A DNA stretch of 64,000 bases from Erwinia psidii. Lineage in GTDB: Bacteria > Pseudomonadota > Gammaproteobacteria > Enterobacterales > Enterobacteriaceae. The DNA lies in the NCBI RefSeq assembly GCF_003846135.1, contig NZ_RHHM01000012.1, forward strand, positions 1-64,000. The letters run 5' to 3'. The notes beneath the pieces are model-generated. The model made no database searches. It was not told the origin of the DNA and saw only the letters and a list, made by a program, of their open reading frames with translations. Every line of letters begins with the position of its first letter. Within the stretch, counting starts at the first letter, position 1. Positions 31,009 through 41,097 of this stretch are shown piece by piece. A program made the position numbers and the translations under genes.

Positions 31009-32454
31009 ATGAGTCTGAATCTGGTAAGTGAGCAGTTACTTACTGCTAACAATATTAATCAAGCCGACCTTTTTTCCGTTCTTGGTCAGCTCTCTGAACG
31101 TAAGCTGGATTATGCCGACCTCTATTTTCAGTCCAGCTTCCATGAGGCCTGGGTACTGGAAGATCGGATTATTAAAGACGGTTCATGGAATATTGATCAG
31201 GGCGTCGGTGTCCGTGCCATCAGCGGTGAGAAAACGGGTTTTGCTTATGCTGACCAGATAACGCTTGCGGCGCTGAGCCAAAGTGCCAACGCGGCCCGCA
31301 GTATTGTTCGTGAACAGGGTAACGGCAAATCGCATACGTTGGGTGCCGTAATCAATCGCCAGTTGTATCCGGCGGTTGATCCACTGCAAAGCCTGTCGCG
31401 TGAAGAAAAAATTGCGCTGTTGCACCGGGTCGATACCGTTGCTCGTGCTGCCGACAGGCGGGTGCAGGAAGTCAGTGCCAGCCTGAGCGGTGTCTACGAG
31501 ATGGTACTGGTTGCGGCAACCGATGGCACGCTGGCGGCAGACGTGCGTCCGCTGGTCCGGCTTTCTGTCAGCGTACAGGTAGAGGAAGACGGTAAGCGTG
31601 AGCGCGGTTCCAGCGGCGGCGGCGGGCGTTTTGGCTATGAGTTCTTCCAGGCTGACGAAGGCGGGGAGATCCGTGCTGAGGCCTGGGCGCGGGAAGCCGT
31701 TCGCATGGCCCTGGTCAACCTGAGCGCAGTGGCTGCCCCTGCCGGCACGCTGCCGGTAGTGTTAGGTGCAGGCTGGCCCGGCGTCCTGTTGCATGAGGCG
31801 GTTGGCCATGGTCTCGAAGGGGATTTTAACCGTCGGGGGACCTCCGTATTCAGCGGGCAGCTGGGGCAGCTGGTGGCTTCCGAGCTGTGTACCGTGGTTG
31901 ATGATGGCACCATTGCCGGGCTGCGTGGTTCACTGGCTGTGGATGATGAGGGCGTGCCGGGGCAGTACAACGTATTGATTGAAAACGGTATTCTTAAAGG
32001 CTATATGCAGGATAAGCTCAATGCCAGGCTGATGGGCGTTAACCCCACCGGCAATGGCCGCCGCGAGTCCTATGCGCATCTGCCGATGCCGCGCATGACG
32101 AATACTTACATGCTGGCGGGCAAATCCACGCCGCAGGATATCATCGAAAGCGTCGAGTACGGGCTGTACGCGCCAAACTTTGGCGGCGGCCAGGTTGATA
32201 TCACCTCTGGTAAATTTGTCTTTTCCACCTCTGAAGCCTATCTGATTGAGAAGGGTAAAGTGACGAAGCCGGTAAAAGGCGCGACGCTTATTGGTTCAGG
32301 GATTGAAGCTATGCAGCAGATATCAATGGTAGGCAATGACCTGGCGCTGGACAAAGGGGTGGGCGTTTGCGGGAAAGAGGGGCAGAGCCTGCCGGTGGGT
32401 GTTGGTCAGCCAACCCTGAAGCTGGACAGGATCACCGTAGGTGGTACCGCCTGA
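31009..32454 (+). CDS. tldD: Metalloprotease TldD
   Basis: Catalytic subunit of the TldD/TldE zinc protease that trims microcin B17 precursor, the CcdA antitoxin and unfolded peptides. 481 aa as in E. coli. The HExxxH zinc motif is in [16 protein letters not shown] (about 259-274), and the glycine-rich substrate region [14 protein letters not shown] lies at about 200-215. TldE (PmbA) is not in the window. Convergent with the aaeR remnant across a terminator. Confidence 0.97.
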   Translation: MSLNLVSEQLLTANNINQADLFSVLGQLSERKLDYADLYFQSSFHEAWVLEDRIIKDGSWNIDQGVGVRAISGEKTGFAYADQITLAALSQSANAARSIVREQGNGKSHTLGAVINRQLYPAVDPLQSLSREEKIALLHRVDTVARAADRRVQEVSASLSGVYEMVLVAATDGTLAADVRPLVRLSVSVQVEEDGKRERGSSGGGGRFGYEFFQADEGGEIRAEAWAREAVRMALVNLSAVAAPAGTLPVVLGAGWPGVLLHEAVGHGLEGDFNRRGTSVFSGQLGQLVASELCTVVDDGTIAGLRGSLAVDDEGVPGQYNVLIENGILKGYMQDKLNARLMGVNPTGNGRRESYAHLPMPRMTNTYMLAGKSTPQDIIESVEYGLYAPNFGGGQVDITSGKFVFSTSEAYLIEKGKVTKPVKGATLIGSGIEAMQQISMVGNDLALDKGVGVCGKEGQSLPVGVGQPTLKLDRITVGGTA

Positions 32455-32464
32455 TTTGTTATTT

Positions 32465-32489
32465 GAACGGGGCATTCTTTGCCCCGTTT
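32465..32489. terminator. Terminator after tldD
   Basis: An 8-bp stem (ACGGGGCA / TGCCCCGT) with a 5-nt loop lies between the convergent tldD and aaeR remnant. Only a short T-rich tail (TTTAT) follows on the plus strand. Confidence 0.7.
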
Positions 32490-33408
32490 ATCCCGCCCTG
32501 AATTCCTGATAAACCTCCGCGACCTTATCGAAATAGTTCGTCAGATAGTTAATACATACCTGTACCTTAAGTGGCAGTTTGTCCTTCTGGGTATAAACCG
32601 CACAGACCGGATGAGGGTTGGCGTGATAGTGGGTAAATAAAATTTCGGTTTTCCCGGCGTTAATCTCATCAATCACCCACATTAGCGGTACACGGGCGAT
32701 ACCGCTTCCCGCCACCAGCCAGCGGATCAGGATTTGCGAGTCATTGGTGGCGAAGCGTCCCCGTGGCGAAAAACAGATGGAAGTCTCCTCAGGTGAAGTC
32801 AGCTCAAAATTGTTATCGGGTCGCACGCTGTATTCAAGTCAGGAAAAATTGCCGATATCAGCCGGTTTTCCGACGTGCCGTGTTGCGTGAGATAGCTCCT
32901 TGCAGCACAGACCACCATCGGCATTGCGCCCAGCTGCCGCGAAAACAGACTTGAATCCTGCAGGGCACCTACGTGAATAACCAAATCCAGTCCGTCAGTA
33001 ATCAGGTCGGGTGCAGGGATGCCGCTGACCAGATTGACCGTCAGCCCGGGGTGCTCCCGTAGCATTTCTGCCGTCATGGTTGCCAGCACATTTTGCGCCA
33101 TTGTCGATAAACTGCCGATCCGCAACGCCCCGACCGATGTGTTGTTGAAAGCCCAGGGCTGTTCATGAACCTGTTGTGCCTCCGACAACATCCGACGGCA
33201 ACCCTGAAAATAAAGTTTTCCGGCCTCGGTAAGCCCGATATTCCTTGTGCTGCGATTCAGTCATTTGACCTGAAGTTCGTTTTCCAGCCTGGCGACAATC
33301 TGGCTGATGGCAGAGACGCTCATCTGCAACTGATTTGCTGCTGCCGTAAAGGAGCCAGTCAGGCTCAATGACGCGTGCAGACACGGGCATTCCTTTCAGT
33401 CTTTCCAT
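32488..33408 (-). pseudogene. aaeR: aaeR, LysR-type regulator of aaeXAB, inactivated
   Basis: AaeR activates aaeXAB in response to aromatic carboxylic acids. Reading all frames reconstructs nearly the whole ~309-aa protein. The N-terminus MERLKGMPVSARVIE shifts frame near 33360 into the HTH (SFTAAANQLQMSVSAISQIV), hits TGA at 33261-33263, and continues LNRSTRNIGLTEAGKLYFQG through FSRQLGAMPMVVCAARSYLT. It shifts again near 32866, hits TGA at 32839-32841 (a probable Trp codon), and ends VRPDNNFEL to VQVCINYLTNYF. Two frameshifts and two stops exclude one sequencing error. The protein sequence is otherwise well preserved, so inactivation looks recent. Confidence 0.9.
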
Positions 33409-33672
33409 TATTAACCCCGGCTTGAAAGTGATTTAGATTACATTAAGTAGATAACACATAGTCAATCGAGTTACTATGTTGCAGTCGGGTAATCCTTCTG
33501 TTGCTCAATGGGGCAAAGTGTCGGGCATATTACGCTACTATTCATTAAGCGTCGGTTAAGCGGCTGAACCGCCATTTCATTATCACTTTCTGAACCAGAG
33601 GTCATTCTGTTACAGGAGATGCGTTGGATGTGGCGAAAAGTGTGCCCGGTCATGTACTGACAAGGATAATAA
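33409..33672. promoter_or_regulatory. Divergent aaeR-aaeX intergenic region
   Basis: This 264-bp interval should contain the aaeX promoter and AaeR operator. No individual -35/-10 pair stands out. It matters because its activator gene is broken. Confidence 0.45.
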
Positions 33673-33876
33673 ATGAGTGTGCTTCCTGTTATTGTCATAT
33701 CTGGGCTCTCTTTTCCGCCCATATTTTTTGAAATCATAGTGTCACTGATGCTGTTCTGGTTGGTGCGTCGGTTGCTGACGCCCACCGGGATCTATGACTT
33801 TGTTTGGCACCCTGCATTGTTTAATACCGCGCTCTGGTGCTGTCTGTTTTATCTGGTTTCCCGATTGTTTGTCTGA
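33673..33876 (+). CDS. aaeX: AaeX, small membrane protein of aromatic acid efflux operon
   Basis: 67-aa DUF1656 protein with two hydrophobic helices ([20 protein letters not shown] and [19 protein letters not shown]). It is the first gene of aaeXAB, and its stop lies 8 bp before the aaeA GTG. Function beyond association with the efflux pump is unknown. Confidence 0.95.
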   Translation: MSVLPVIVISGLSFPPIFFEIIVSLMLFWLVRRLLTPTGIYDFVWHPALFNTALWCCLFYLVSRLFV

Positions 33877-33883
33877 GGTCATA

Positions 33884-34816
33884 GTGAAAGCATTAACGAC
33901 AAAAATTTCCCGATTTGCCATTACGCTTATCCTGGTCCTCCTTGCCGTGATCGTCATCTTTCAGGCATGGGTCTTCTATACCGAATCTCCCTGGACCCGT
34001 GATGCGAAATTTACTGCTGACGTGGTGGCGATTGCGCCTGACGTCAGCGGCCTGGTTTCTGACGTACGGGTACGTGACAACCAGCTGGTTAAAAAGGACC
34101 AGGTGCTGTTTGTGATCGATAAACCACGCTATCAGCAGGCGCTGAACGAGGCCGAGGCAGACGTTGCCTACTATCAGGCGCTGTTGAACGAAAAGCAGCG
34201 TGAAGCCTCCCGTCGCAATCAGCTGGGAGTGTCAGCCATGTCCCGCGAGGCGATCGACCAGGCAAATAATGATTATCAGACCAGCGAACACCAACTGGCA
34301 AAGGCTATTGCTACCCGCGATACCGCAAAACTTGATTTGGATCGAACCGAAGTGAAAGCCCCCGCAGATGGCTGGGTAACCAACCTTAACGTTTATCGTG
34401 GTGAATTTATTACCCGTGGCTCCACCGCTGTGGCACTGGTTCAGCAACACTCTTTTTACGTACTGGCTTATATGGAAGAAACCAAGTTGGAGGGGGTACG
34501 TGCTGGCTATCGGGTGGAAATCACGCCACTGGGGAGTAGTCGGGTGCTGTATGGCTCTGTTGACAGTATTGCGGCCGGTGTCACCAACAGCAGCAGTACC
34601 GTCGACAGTAAAGGCATGGCGACGATTGACTCCAATCTTGAGTGGGTTCGTCTGGCTCAACGCGTACCGGTTCGTATCCGCCTGGATGAGCAGTTTGGCA
34701 CCCTTTACCCTGCGGGCACCACCGCGACGGTGGTGGTGACGGGGGCACGGGACCGTCAGCCTGAGCAACAGCCACCGCTGATGAGGCTGATGCAGCGCTT
34801 GCGTGAGTTCGGTTAA
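33884..34816 (+). CDS. aaeA: p-hydroxybenzoic acid efflux membrane-fusion protein AaeA
   Basis: Periplasmic adaptor of the AaeAB aromatic carboxylic acid efflux pump. I start at GTG 33884 ([26 protein letters not shown]), with TGAGGT upstream, giving 310 aa as in the family; the longer frame to 33794 lies inside aaeX. One N-terminal helix, a lipoyl-like domain ([20 protein letters not shown]), a coiled-coil hairpin (about 95-160) and a beta-barrel ([21 protein letters not shown]) are visible. Confidence 0.95.
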   Translation: MKALTTKISRFAITLILVLLAVIVIFQAWVFYTESPWTRDAKFTADVVAIAPDVSGLVSDVRVRDNQLVKKDQVLFVIDKPRYQQALNEAEADVAYYQALLNEKQREASRRNQLGVSAMSREAIDQANNDYQTSEHQLAKAIATRDTAKLDLDRTEVKAPADGWVTNLNVYRGEFITRGSTAVALVQQHSFYVLAYMEETKLEGVRAGYRVEITPLGSSRVLYGSVDSIAAGVTNSSSTVDSKGMATIDSNLEWVRLAQRVPVRIRLDEQFGTLYPAGTTATVVVTGARDRQPEQQPPLMRLMQRLREFG

Positions 34817-36779
34817 TTTTATGCAATGGTATCGTCTGCGATTTCCGGCCAAACTTACCTTTGCCATCCTACTGGCGTTGTTTATTGGCTTTCATTTTAA
34901 TCTTGAAACACCTCGCTGGGCGGTAATGACTGCCTGTATTGTCGCCGGAGGCACCGCATTTGCGGCGGGTGGAGACCCGTTCTCCGGTGCGCTGCGTCAT
35001 CGCGGGATGTTGCGTATCATTGGTACCTTCCTTGGCTGTGTTGCTGCCCTGACAATCATGATCGCCACCATTCGTGCACCTGCTCTGATGCTGTTGCTGT
35101 GTTGCATCTGGACGGGATTCTGCGTCTGGCTCTCTTCACTGATTAAGGTTGAAAATTCCTATGCGCTGGGGCTGGCAGGATACACTGCGCTTATCATCGT
35201 GATCAGTGTCAATGCCAATGGCTCGGCGTTATTGGCTCCCCAGTTTGCTGTTGAACGCTGTAGTGAAATTATTATTGGCATTGTATGTGCCATTCTGGCC
35301 GATCTGCTGTTTTCACCGCGTTCGGTAAAACAGGACATCGATCGTGAAATTGATACATTGCTGGTTGATCAGTACAAACTGATGCAAATTTGCGTGGCCC
35401 ACGGAGACAAAGAAGAGGTTGATAAGGCCTGGACCGGTCTGGTGCGACGCACCGCAGCGCTGAATATGATGCGAACTCATCTGATGATGGAATCTGGCCG
35501 CTGGCAGAAGATCGATCGGCGGATGCGGGCGATTAACACGCTGTCACTGGCCCTCATAACGCAGGCTTGTGAAACCTTTCTGATCCAGAATACCCGGCAG
35601 GAATATATACCGCCGCAGTTTCATCTTTTCTTTGAAAGGCCAGTAGAAAACATCGGAGATATCCACAAACGGATGAAGATGATGCGACGGGTGATCACCA
35701 CCAGCGGCAGTAAAAATACGCCGGTGACCATCAGTAACTGGGTGTATGCTGCCACCCGCTATTTACTGCTGCTGAAAGGTATTCATACCAACAGCAGTAT
35801 CAGCCGGATTGAAGAAGAGGTGCTGGTTGGGGAGCCGGTAGTGAAAATGCGTTCTGCTGAATCCCGCCATGCTCTGGTTAACGGGCTGCGTACCTTTGCG
35901 GCGACGGCTACGGGGTCACTGTTCTGGTTGTGGAGCGGCTGGACTTCCGGTAGCGGTGCGATGGTAATGATTGCAGTGATCACGGCGCTGGCCATGCGGA
36001 TGCCCAATCCACTGATGATGGCAAAGGATTTCCTGTACGGCATGATCGCGGCAATCCCCCTGGGAGCGCTGTATTACATGGTGATTATGCCAGCCACGCA
36101 ACAAAGCATGTTGCTGTTATGCATTGCGTTGGGGGTGATGGCGTTTATTGGTGGGATACTGATCCAGCGACGCCAGGTCGGTACTCTGGGGGCGCTGGTA
36201 GGCACCATCAATATTCTTACACTCGATAATCCAATGACGTTTAAAATCAGTACGTTTCTCGACAGTGCTCTTGGCCAGGCTATCGGTTGTTTTCTGGCTA
36301 TGCTGGTTATTTTACTGATCCGTGATAACAGTAAAGCCCGTACTGGCAGGATATTGCTGAACCGTTTTATGTATTCTGCAGTGTCAGCCATGACCACCAA
36401 CCAGGCCAGACGTCGGGAAAACCATCTACCGGCCCTCTATCACCAGTTGTTTATGCTGTTAAATATGTTTCCGGGAGACGTCGATAAATTCCGCATCGCC
36501 CTGATGCTGATTATTAGTCATCAACGCCTGCGTGACGCTGATATTCCGGTTAACAGCGATCTCTCTGCATTCCACAAACAATTGCGGCGAACGGCCGATC
36601 GTGTGATTGCTACACGAAGTGATGCAAAACGACGCGACTACTTTGGGCAATTGTTGGCCGATCTGGAGAGCTATCAGGAAAAATTACGCCATTACGATGC
36701 GCCGCTGAATGTTACCGAACCTGTGCAACGGTTGTCCGGCATGTTGAGGAAATATCAAAATACGCTTATTCAAATCTGA
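34803..36779 (+). CDS. aaeB: p-hydroxybenzoic acid efflux pump inner-membrane subunit AaeB
   Basis: FUSC-family transporter exporting aromatic carboxylic acids. The 658-aa product has two blocks of about five membrane helices (about 15-160 and 365-510), separated and followed by cytoplasmic domains. [23 protein letters not shown] and [29 protein letters not shown] are family stretches. The GTG at 34803 overlaps aaeA by 14 bp and aligns best with E. coli AaeB; the alternative is ATG 34821. Neither has a clear ribosome site. Confidence 0.93.
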   Translation: MSSVNFMQWYRLRFPAKLTFAILLALFIGFHFNLETPRWAVMTACIVAGGTAFAAGGDPFSGALRHRGMLRIIGTFLGCVAALTIMIATIRAPALMLLLCCIWTGFCVWLSSLIKVENSYALGLAGYTALIIVISVNANGSALLAPQFAVERCSEIIIGIVCAILADLLFSPRSVKQDIDREIDTLLVDQYKLMQICVAHGDKEEVDKAWTGLVRRTAALNMMRTHLMMESGRWQKIDRRMRAINTLSLALITQACETFLIQNTRQEYIPPQFHLFFERPVENIGDIHKRMKMMRRVITTSGSKNTPVTISNWVYAATRYLLLLKGIHTNSSISRIEEEVLVGEPVVKMRSAESRHALVNGLRTFAATATGSLFWLWSGWTSGSGAMVMIAVITALAMRMPNPLMMAKDFLYGMIAAIPLGALYYMVIMPATQQSMLLLCIALGVMAFIGGILIQRRQVGTLGALVGTINILTLDNPMTFKISTFLDSALGQAIGCFLAMLVILLIRDNSKARTGRILLNRFMYSAVSAMTTNQARRRENHLPALYHQLFMLLNMFPGDVDKFRIALMLIISHQRLRDADIPVNSDLSAFHKQLRRTADRVIATRSDAKRRDYFGQLLADLESYQEKLRHYDAPLNVTEPVQRLSGMLRKYQNTLIQI

Positions 36780-37173
36780 AGGACTGGCCTGGTGTTATTA
36801 TTGAACCTGGCCTGCAAGCTGTATTTACTGCGAATGGTCTGTCAAATGTTCAAAGCTATGCATTTTTCCAAGGGAGTTATTTTGGCGCTGGTCATGCTGT
36901 AGCGGCAGTGTTGATCAAATCAAGCTCGCGGCGTATGGGTTATTGCTGAGATAAATGCCCGTTCTGAACATTTGACACTGAATAAGCGGCCCGCCAGGGA
37001 TTCGGCTCGTTTATGAAATGTGATAATCGTTGGTTTGCTGTCTTTACTTTCAAAAATTGAATTTATTCATCCGGCAAATGGACAGAAGCGGTGATGATGA
37101 TGTGTCGCACTGATTCTGTTGGCGGGGGCGCATGAGATGCAGGGAAAGCATCTGCGAGCAAATAGATCGTGGC
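36780..37173. other. Gene-free interval after aaeB
   Basis: It contains a 12-13-bp inverted repeat (GTCAAATGTTCA at 36841, TGAACATTTGAC at 36965). A protein-like open stretch without start (from about 36790, including FFQGSYFGAGHAVAAVLI) ends at a TGA near 36951. E. coli has yhcO here; I find no trace of it. No gene called. Confidence 0.5.
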
Positions 37174-37197
37174 AAAAAGCCCCGCTGAACGGGGCTA
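37174..37197 (-). terminator. Terminator of the yhcN-like gene
   Basis: AGCCCCG / CGGGGCT stem with a 5-nt loop, followed on the minus strand by TTTTT. It lies 66 bp past the stop of the 37263-37526 gene. Confidence 0.85.
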
Positions 37198-37262
37198 AAA
37201 CGTTTAATACAGATGGTGTTGACACAGCATTGTTAATAAAGGGGCATTCTGGCAGCTCAGTC

Positions 37263-37526
37263 TTATTTGTACAGTTCAGCGGTAGCATGATAGTTGCCGT
37301 TAATATAAGCCTCAATCACCCGATAAGATTTTGCTCCCTGTTGGTCAGCTTTCTGCGAGAGTTCCTGACGAATATCCGTTGGTGCACCCGAAACGCCACT
37401 CACGCTGATGGTTCCGACAGATTGCAGATTTTCGTTCTCAACCTGTTGGCTGGTGACGAGATTTGCGGCGTTTGCACCAAATGAAAGAATGGAAGTGAGG
37501 CTCAGTACAGCGATGATAGTTTTCAT
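37263..37526 (-). CDS. yhcN: YhcN/BhsA-type periplasmic stress protein (DUF1471), copy 1
   Basis: 87-aa protein with a Sec signal peptide (MKTIIAVLSLTSILSFGANA) and a mature DUF1471 domain: GTISVSGVSGAPTDIRQELSQKADQQGAKSYRVIEAY...HATAELYK. The family members are small periplasmic proteins linked to acid, peroxide or biofilm stress. It is tandem with a second copy at 37638. Position next to argR and aae genes matches yhcN. Confidence 0.92.
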   Translation of the reverse strand: MKTIIAVLSLTSILSFGANAANLVTSQQVENENLQSVGTISVSGVSGAPTDIRQELSQKADQQGAKSYRVIEAYINGNYHATAELYK

Positions 37527-37637
37527 AGTCGTTCTCCAGATAGGATTGTCGTTTAACCTGAGGGTATGAAAAGAAGGCGTATTCTTTGGTGACCCTCGGT
37601 ACAGTATTAAAATTATTGTCGTTTAACGGGAATGAAA

Positions 37638-37901
37638 TTATTTATACAGCTCTGCGGTGACGTGATAGTTGCCATTGTTATAAGCCTCTGTCACACTCCA
37701 GGCAGTTGCGCCGCGTGATTCTGCTTTCTGATTAAGTTGGTCGCGGATATCCATAGGGGAGGCGTTCACGCCGCTGACACTGATCGTACCGAGAGATTGC
37801 ATGTTTTGCGCCTGGGCCCTATTTACAGAATCAGCTGCAAAAGCACCAGAAGAAAGGGTAAAAAGAACACTCAGCGTTGCGATGGCAGTGTTAAATTTCA
37901 T
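37638..37901 (-). CDS. YhcN/BhsA-type periplasmic stress protein (DUF1471), copy 2
   Basis: 87-aa paralogue of the preceding gene, with signal peptide MKFNTAIATLSVLFTLSSGAFA and the same core (LGTISVSGVNASPMDIRDQL ... EAYNNGNYHVTAELYK). The 111-bp gap between copies suggests separate expression is possible. Both copies keep the invariant C-terminal TAELYK. Either could be the direct yhcN orthologue; this one resembles E. coli YhcN slightly more in SPMDIRDQLNQKAE. Confidence 0.92.
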   Translation of the reverse strand: MKFNTAIATLSVLFTLSSGAFAADSVNRAQAQNMQSLGTISVSGVNASPMDIRDQLNQKAESRGATAWSVTEAYNNGNYHVTAELYK

Positions 37902-39203
37902 GATTTTTCCTCGTTATTCATTCTTCTCTTTTTGTTAAATGTGAGCTTAATCACGAAATAAGTATAGATCTGATAACTGCTAAAATTAATAGTCTGCTAA
38001 TAATTTTTTCTCGATATACATAAGCAAAAACTGTGTTTTTAATGACTTTTGGTTATAACAAAAGCGTAGATTTTAGCCTTGCTATGTTAAGTATATGTAT
38101 AATATGAGAATGTATCGCTTTGGCCATTTGTGCGTTTCTTAATGGGTCAGAGTGCCTGGTTGTACAATCAGAGCCATTTGGCACTGACATTATGCGAGGC
38201 GGGAAGTGGGCTTATCCTGTGTGATTGAGGTAAAGCTGATGGAAACCTGATGGCGGTGGGCCGTAGCTGTTTCTGTTGAGTACAGGCGGTTCAGGTGATT
38301 AAGGTGCTTAACATCTGACTTATTTTTTGTTCAGAGAATGCATTGATAACTGAAAATAAAAAAGCGTCGTTACCCTGGGTTTTTAATTTTCGTTATTCAG
38401 TGAACTGCGTATGACCGCTGGTGAAATGAAAGTAATATTTCCGCTTGGAATGTTACGTTATATAATTTATTCAGTAATGTGTTTAAAGGCAGCTTATGTT
38501 AAGAAAACAACATAAGGATCTGAGGAGTTGATAATAACTCGATGAAATACCAGCTTAGTCGAATAAAAGGCCATTCAGGTTAATTAACGCCCTTGGCGAA
38601 TAATATTTTCTGATTACGGTTAAGCTAATATTTTTCCTTTCAGGAAAAAATTGTAATATTGATGTTCTCAGTGACGTCAGTGCAGGGCCAGTAAATTCTT
38701 TTCCATCGAGGCCAGAACCATCCATGAAGGCATCACAGGTTGCAGGCTGTTGCTTATTCCTAAACAATAGCCCTGAGAAAGTGAACGCTCAATTTACTCT
38801 GGCTTTTGCACCGCAGAGGAAATTAAAATTTGCTCTATTTAAAAGCGGGTGCCGGGAAAAAACTGTTAACAGTAATTCCGGCATGATGTGCGATTTACTT
38901 TATTCCTGAAGACGGTCTCATAGCCCATAATGATAAAGAAAAACGCATGGATATCATGATGGCAACAGATCTGATTATACCTGTATACAGTCCTGATAAC
39001 CGATGGTGCCGGGCAACTTTAACATTCAGTGCAACATCATTTTAATACAGATAAAGATATCTTTATCACAGGCATTGATTTTCTTCTGGAATGTGGCCGA
39101 ATTGTCATCAATATAAATGGCTTAAAACAGTCGCTGCAAATAAGCAGGGAAAACTAACAGAAGATACAAAAATGATTGGACCGCAGCCGACACCGTGTGT
39201 ACC
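37902..39203. other. 1.3-kb AT-rich interval without recognisable gene
   Basis: Noticeably AT-rich compared with its flanks. Only short open stretches occur (for example 38724-38909 plus, 38555-38767 minus) and none has a recognisable domain. It may be a decayed insertion or a long regulatory region. E. coli has yhcN directly beside argR, so the extra DNA is lineage-specific. Confidence 0.55.
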
Positions 39204-39674
39204 TCATAATTCCTGCTCAAATAACACCAGTACCGAGTCAAGGAGCTTATGAACGTTAGTGTGGCGCGCCGGAGTAATAAATATAGTATCGTCACCCGCG
39301 ATTGTGCCCAGGATACCTTCCGGTTTACCCAGGGAATCCAGCATTCTGGCGATCAGCTGAGCGGCCCCCGGACTGGTATGGATTACAATCAAGGCGTCGT
39401 TGTAATCAATATCAAGCACCAGGTTTTTTAGCGGACTGGTGGTGGTTGGTACGCCAAGTTCGGTAGGTAGACAGTACACCATTTCCATTTTTGCATTTCG
39501 TGTGCGTACCGCGCCAAATTTTGTCAACATCCGGGACACCTTTGACTGGTTGATACTGTCAAACCCCTGTTCCATCAGTGCAGTAACAATTTCCCCCTGT
39601 GAGCTGAATTTCTCTTCTCTTAACAGGGCCTTGAAGGCTTTGATCAGGTCTTCTTGTTTTGATGGGTTGCGCAT
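39204..39674 (-). CDS. argR: Arginine repressor ArgR
   Basis: Hexameric, arginine-dependent repressor of arginine biosynthesis and cofactor of ColE1-type cer recombination. Starting at 39674 ([18 protein letters not shown]) gives 156 aa, as in E. coli. The winged HTH ([27 protein letters not shown]) is at about 24-50. The C-terminal oligomerisation/arginine-binding motif reads [17 protein letters not shown] ... [13 protein letters not shown]. An upstream double ARG box indicates autoregulation. Confidence 0.97.
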   Translation of the reverse strand: MRNPSKQEDLIKAFKALLREEKFSSQGEIVTALMEQGFDSINQSKVSRMLTKFGAVRTRNAKMEMVYCLPTELGVPTTTSPLKNLVLDIDYNDALIVIHTSPGAAQLIARMLDSLGKPEGILGTIAGDDTIFITPARHTNVHKLLDSVLVLFEQEL

Positions 39675-39719
39675 GATATGTCCGCTATACAATGAGAAAA
39701 GGAGCCCTCCCGGCGAGGT

Positions 39720-39757
39720 ATCGCATCACTATGCAATTAAGTGAATTTTTATGCAAA
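39720..39757 (-). promoter_or_regulatory. Double ARG box in the argR promoter
   Basis: Two palindromic ARG-box cores, TGCATAAAAATTCA (39742-39755, minus-strand reading) and TGCATAGTGATGCG (39722-39735), have centres 20 bp apart. This equals two 18-bp boxes with a 2-bp gap, the spacing used by ArgR. The first is identical to the corresponding E. coli argR box as I remember it. Confidence 0.82.
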
Positions 39758-40118
39758 CAGGAAATGCGTTGCTGCTATCCATAGCGTCGGGAGCGGCAGT
39801 CTGACAAAATTCAGGGCAAAAAACAAATTGTGCACCATAATAATGCAATGCCGGAAAAGTGAACAATATGTTATAATATTGATATTGTTGTCACGGGCGC
39901 TACTGACCTTATGCAACATCTAAGACGGTTGTCCATACGTCTGCTATGAACCGCGCTTACCTCCTGACATAATGCAGCCGGTCTCCTTAATTTGCATTTG
40001 GTTATCTGTATTGGTTTGCAGCACGAAATGAATTCTTTGCTACGACCAGTCAGGTCGCCATTCGATATAACCATATGAATTAACAGCAGTTAACATTTAC
40101 TATAATAAGGAGTTTAAG
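39758..40118. promoter_or_regulatory. argR-mdh divergent intergenic region
   Basis: Holds the argR promoter side and the mdh promoter/leader. A TATAAT (from about 40102) immediately precedes AAGGAG, the mdh ribosome site, so it is unlikely to be the -10. mdh promoter elements were not resolved. No gene seen. Confidence 0.45.
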
Positions 40119-41054
40119 ATGAAAGTTGCAGTTCTCGGCGCGGCTGGCGGCATTGGCCAGGCTCTCGCACTTCTGCTTAAAACCCAGCTTCCGGCAGGTT
40201 CAGAACTCTCTCTGTATGATATTGCTCCTGTTACTCCCGGCGTTGCCGTTGATTTGAGTCATATTCCTACCGCTGTGAACATTAAAGGATTTAGCGGCGA
40301 AGATGCCACACCTGCGTTACAGGAAGCAGATGTGGTACTTATTTCTGCGGGTGTGGCACGCAAACCCGGTATGGACCGATCTGATTTATTTAATGTCAAT
40401 GCGGGTATAGTTCGAAATCTGATGGAACAGGTTGCTGGCGTTTGCCCCAGGGCACTGATTGGTATTATTACCAACCCGGTAAACACGACGGTGGCTATTG
40501 CCGCAGAGGTACTGAAAAAAGCGGGCGTTTACGACAAAAACCGGCTTTTTGGCATTACCACTCTGGATATTATCCGTTCAAATACTTTTGTTGCTGAACT
40601 GAAGGGTAAAAATCCGGCTGAGCTGAATATCCCGGTAGTTGGAGGACACTCTGGTGTCACCATTTTACCGTTACTGTCACAGATTCGTGGCGTGAGTTTT
40701 AGCGAGCAGGAAATTAATGAACTCACCAAACGTATCCAAAACGCAGGAACCGAAGTGGTGGAGGCGAAGGCCGGTGGTGGGTCTGCAACACTTTCTATGG
40801 GCCACGCAGCGGCACAGTTTGGCCTTTCGCTGGTGCGTGCGCTTAATGGTGAAAGCAACGTTGTAGAGTGTGCCTATGTTGAAGGTGATGGTGAATATGC
40901 CCGTTTCTTCTCACAACCCCTGCTGCTGGGCAAGAACGGCATCGTGGAGCGAAAACCGCTGGGTAACCTTAGCGCTTATGAACAGCACGCCCTTGCTGGT
41001 ATGCTGGACACATTGAAGAAAGATATTGCGTTGGGTGAAGCATTCGTTAAATAA
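40119..41054 (+). CDS. mdh: Malate dehydrogenase
   Basis: NAD-dependent TCA-cycle enzyme interconverting malate and oxaloacetate. The 311-aa protein has the dinucleotide motif [18 protein letters not shown] (3-20), substrate Arg residues in [15 protein letters not shown] (about 75-90), and catalytic His177 in [17 protein letters not shown] strong AAGGAG ribosome site precedes the ATG. Confidence 0.98.
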   Translation: MKVAVLGAAGGIGQALALLLKTQLPAGSELSLYDIAPVTPGVAVDLSHIPTAVNIKGFSGEDATPALQEADVVLISAGVARKPGMDRSDLFNVNAGIVRNLMEQVAGVCPRALIGIITNPVNTTVAIAAEVLKKAGVYDKNRLFGITTLDIIRSNTFVAELKGKNPAELNIPVVGGHSGVTILPLLSQIRGVSFSEQEINELTKRIQNAGTEVVEAKAGGGSATLSMGHAAAQFGLSLVRALNGESNVVECAYVEGDGEYARFFSQPLLLGKNGIVERKPLGNLSAYEQHALAGMLDTLKKDIALGEAFVK

Positions 41055-41062
41055 GGACGCGT

Positions 41063-41084
41063 CGGGCCAGATTCTACTGGCCCG
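41063..41084. terminator. Terminator between convergent mdh and degS
   Basis: 8-bp stem CGGGCCAG / CTGGCCCG with a 6-nt loop in the 43-bp gap. It is short of a good T-run (TATTTCC on plus). Probably serves both genes. Confidence 0.65.
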
Positions 41085-41097
41085 TATTTCCCTGGAA

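Noticed and set aside
36841-36976. Complete insertion sequence bounded by the inverted repeat
   Set aside because: The enclosed 112 bp is far too short for a transposase and no target duplication is visible.
39831-39850. Third ARG box (TGCACCATAATAATGCA) upstream of argR
   Set aside because: Core spacing is 17 bp rather than 14, so it does not fit the ArgR palindrome.
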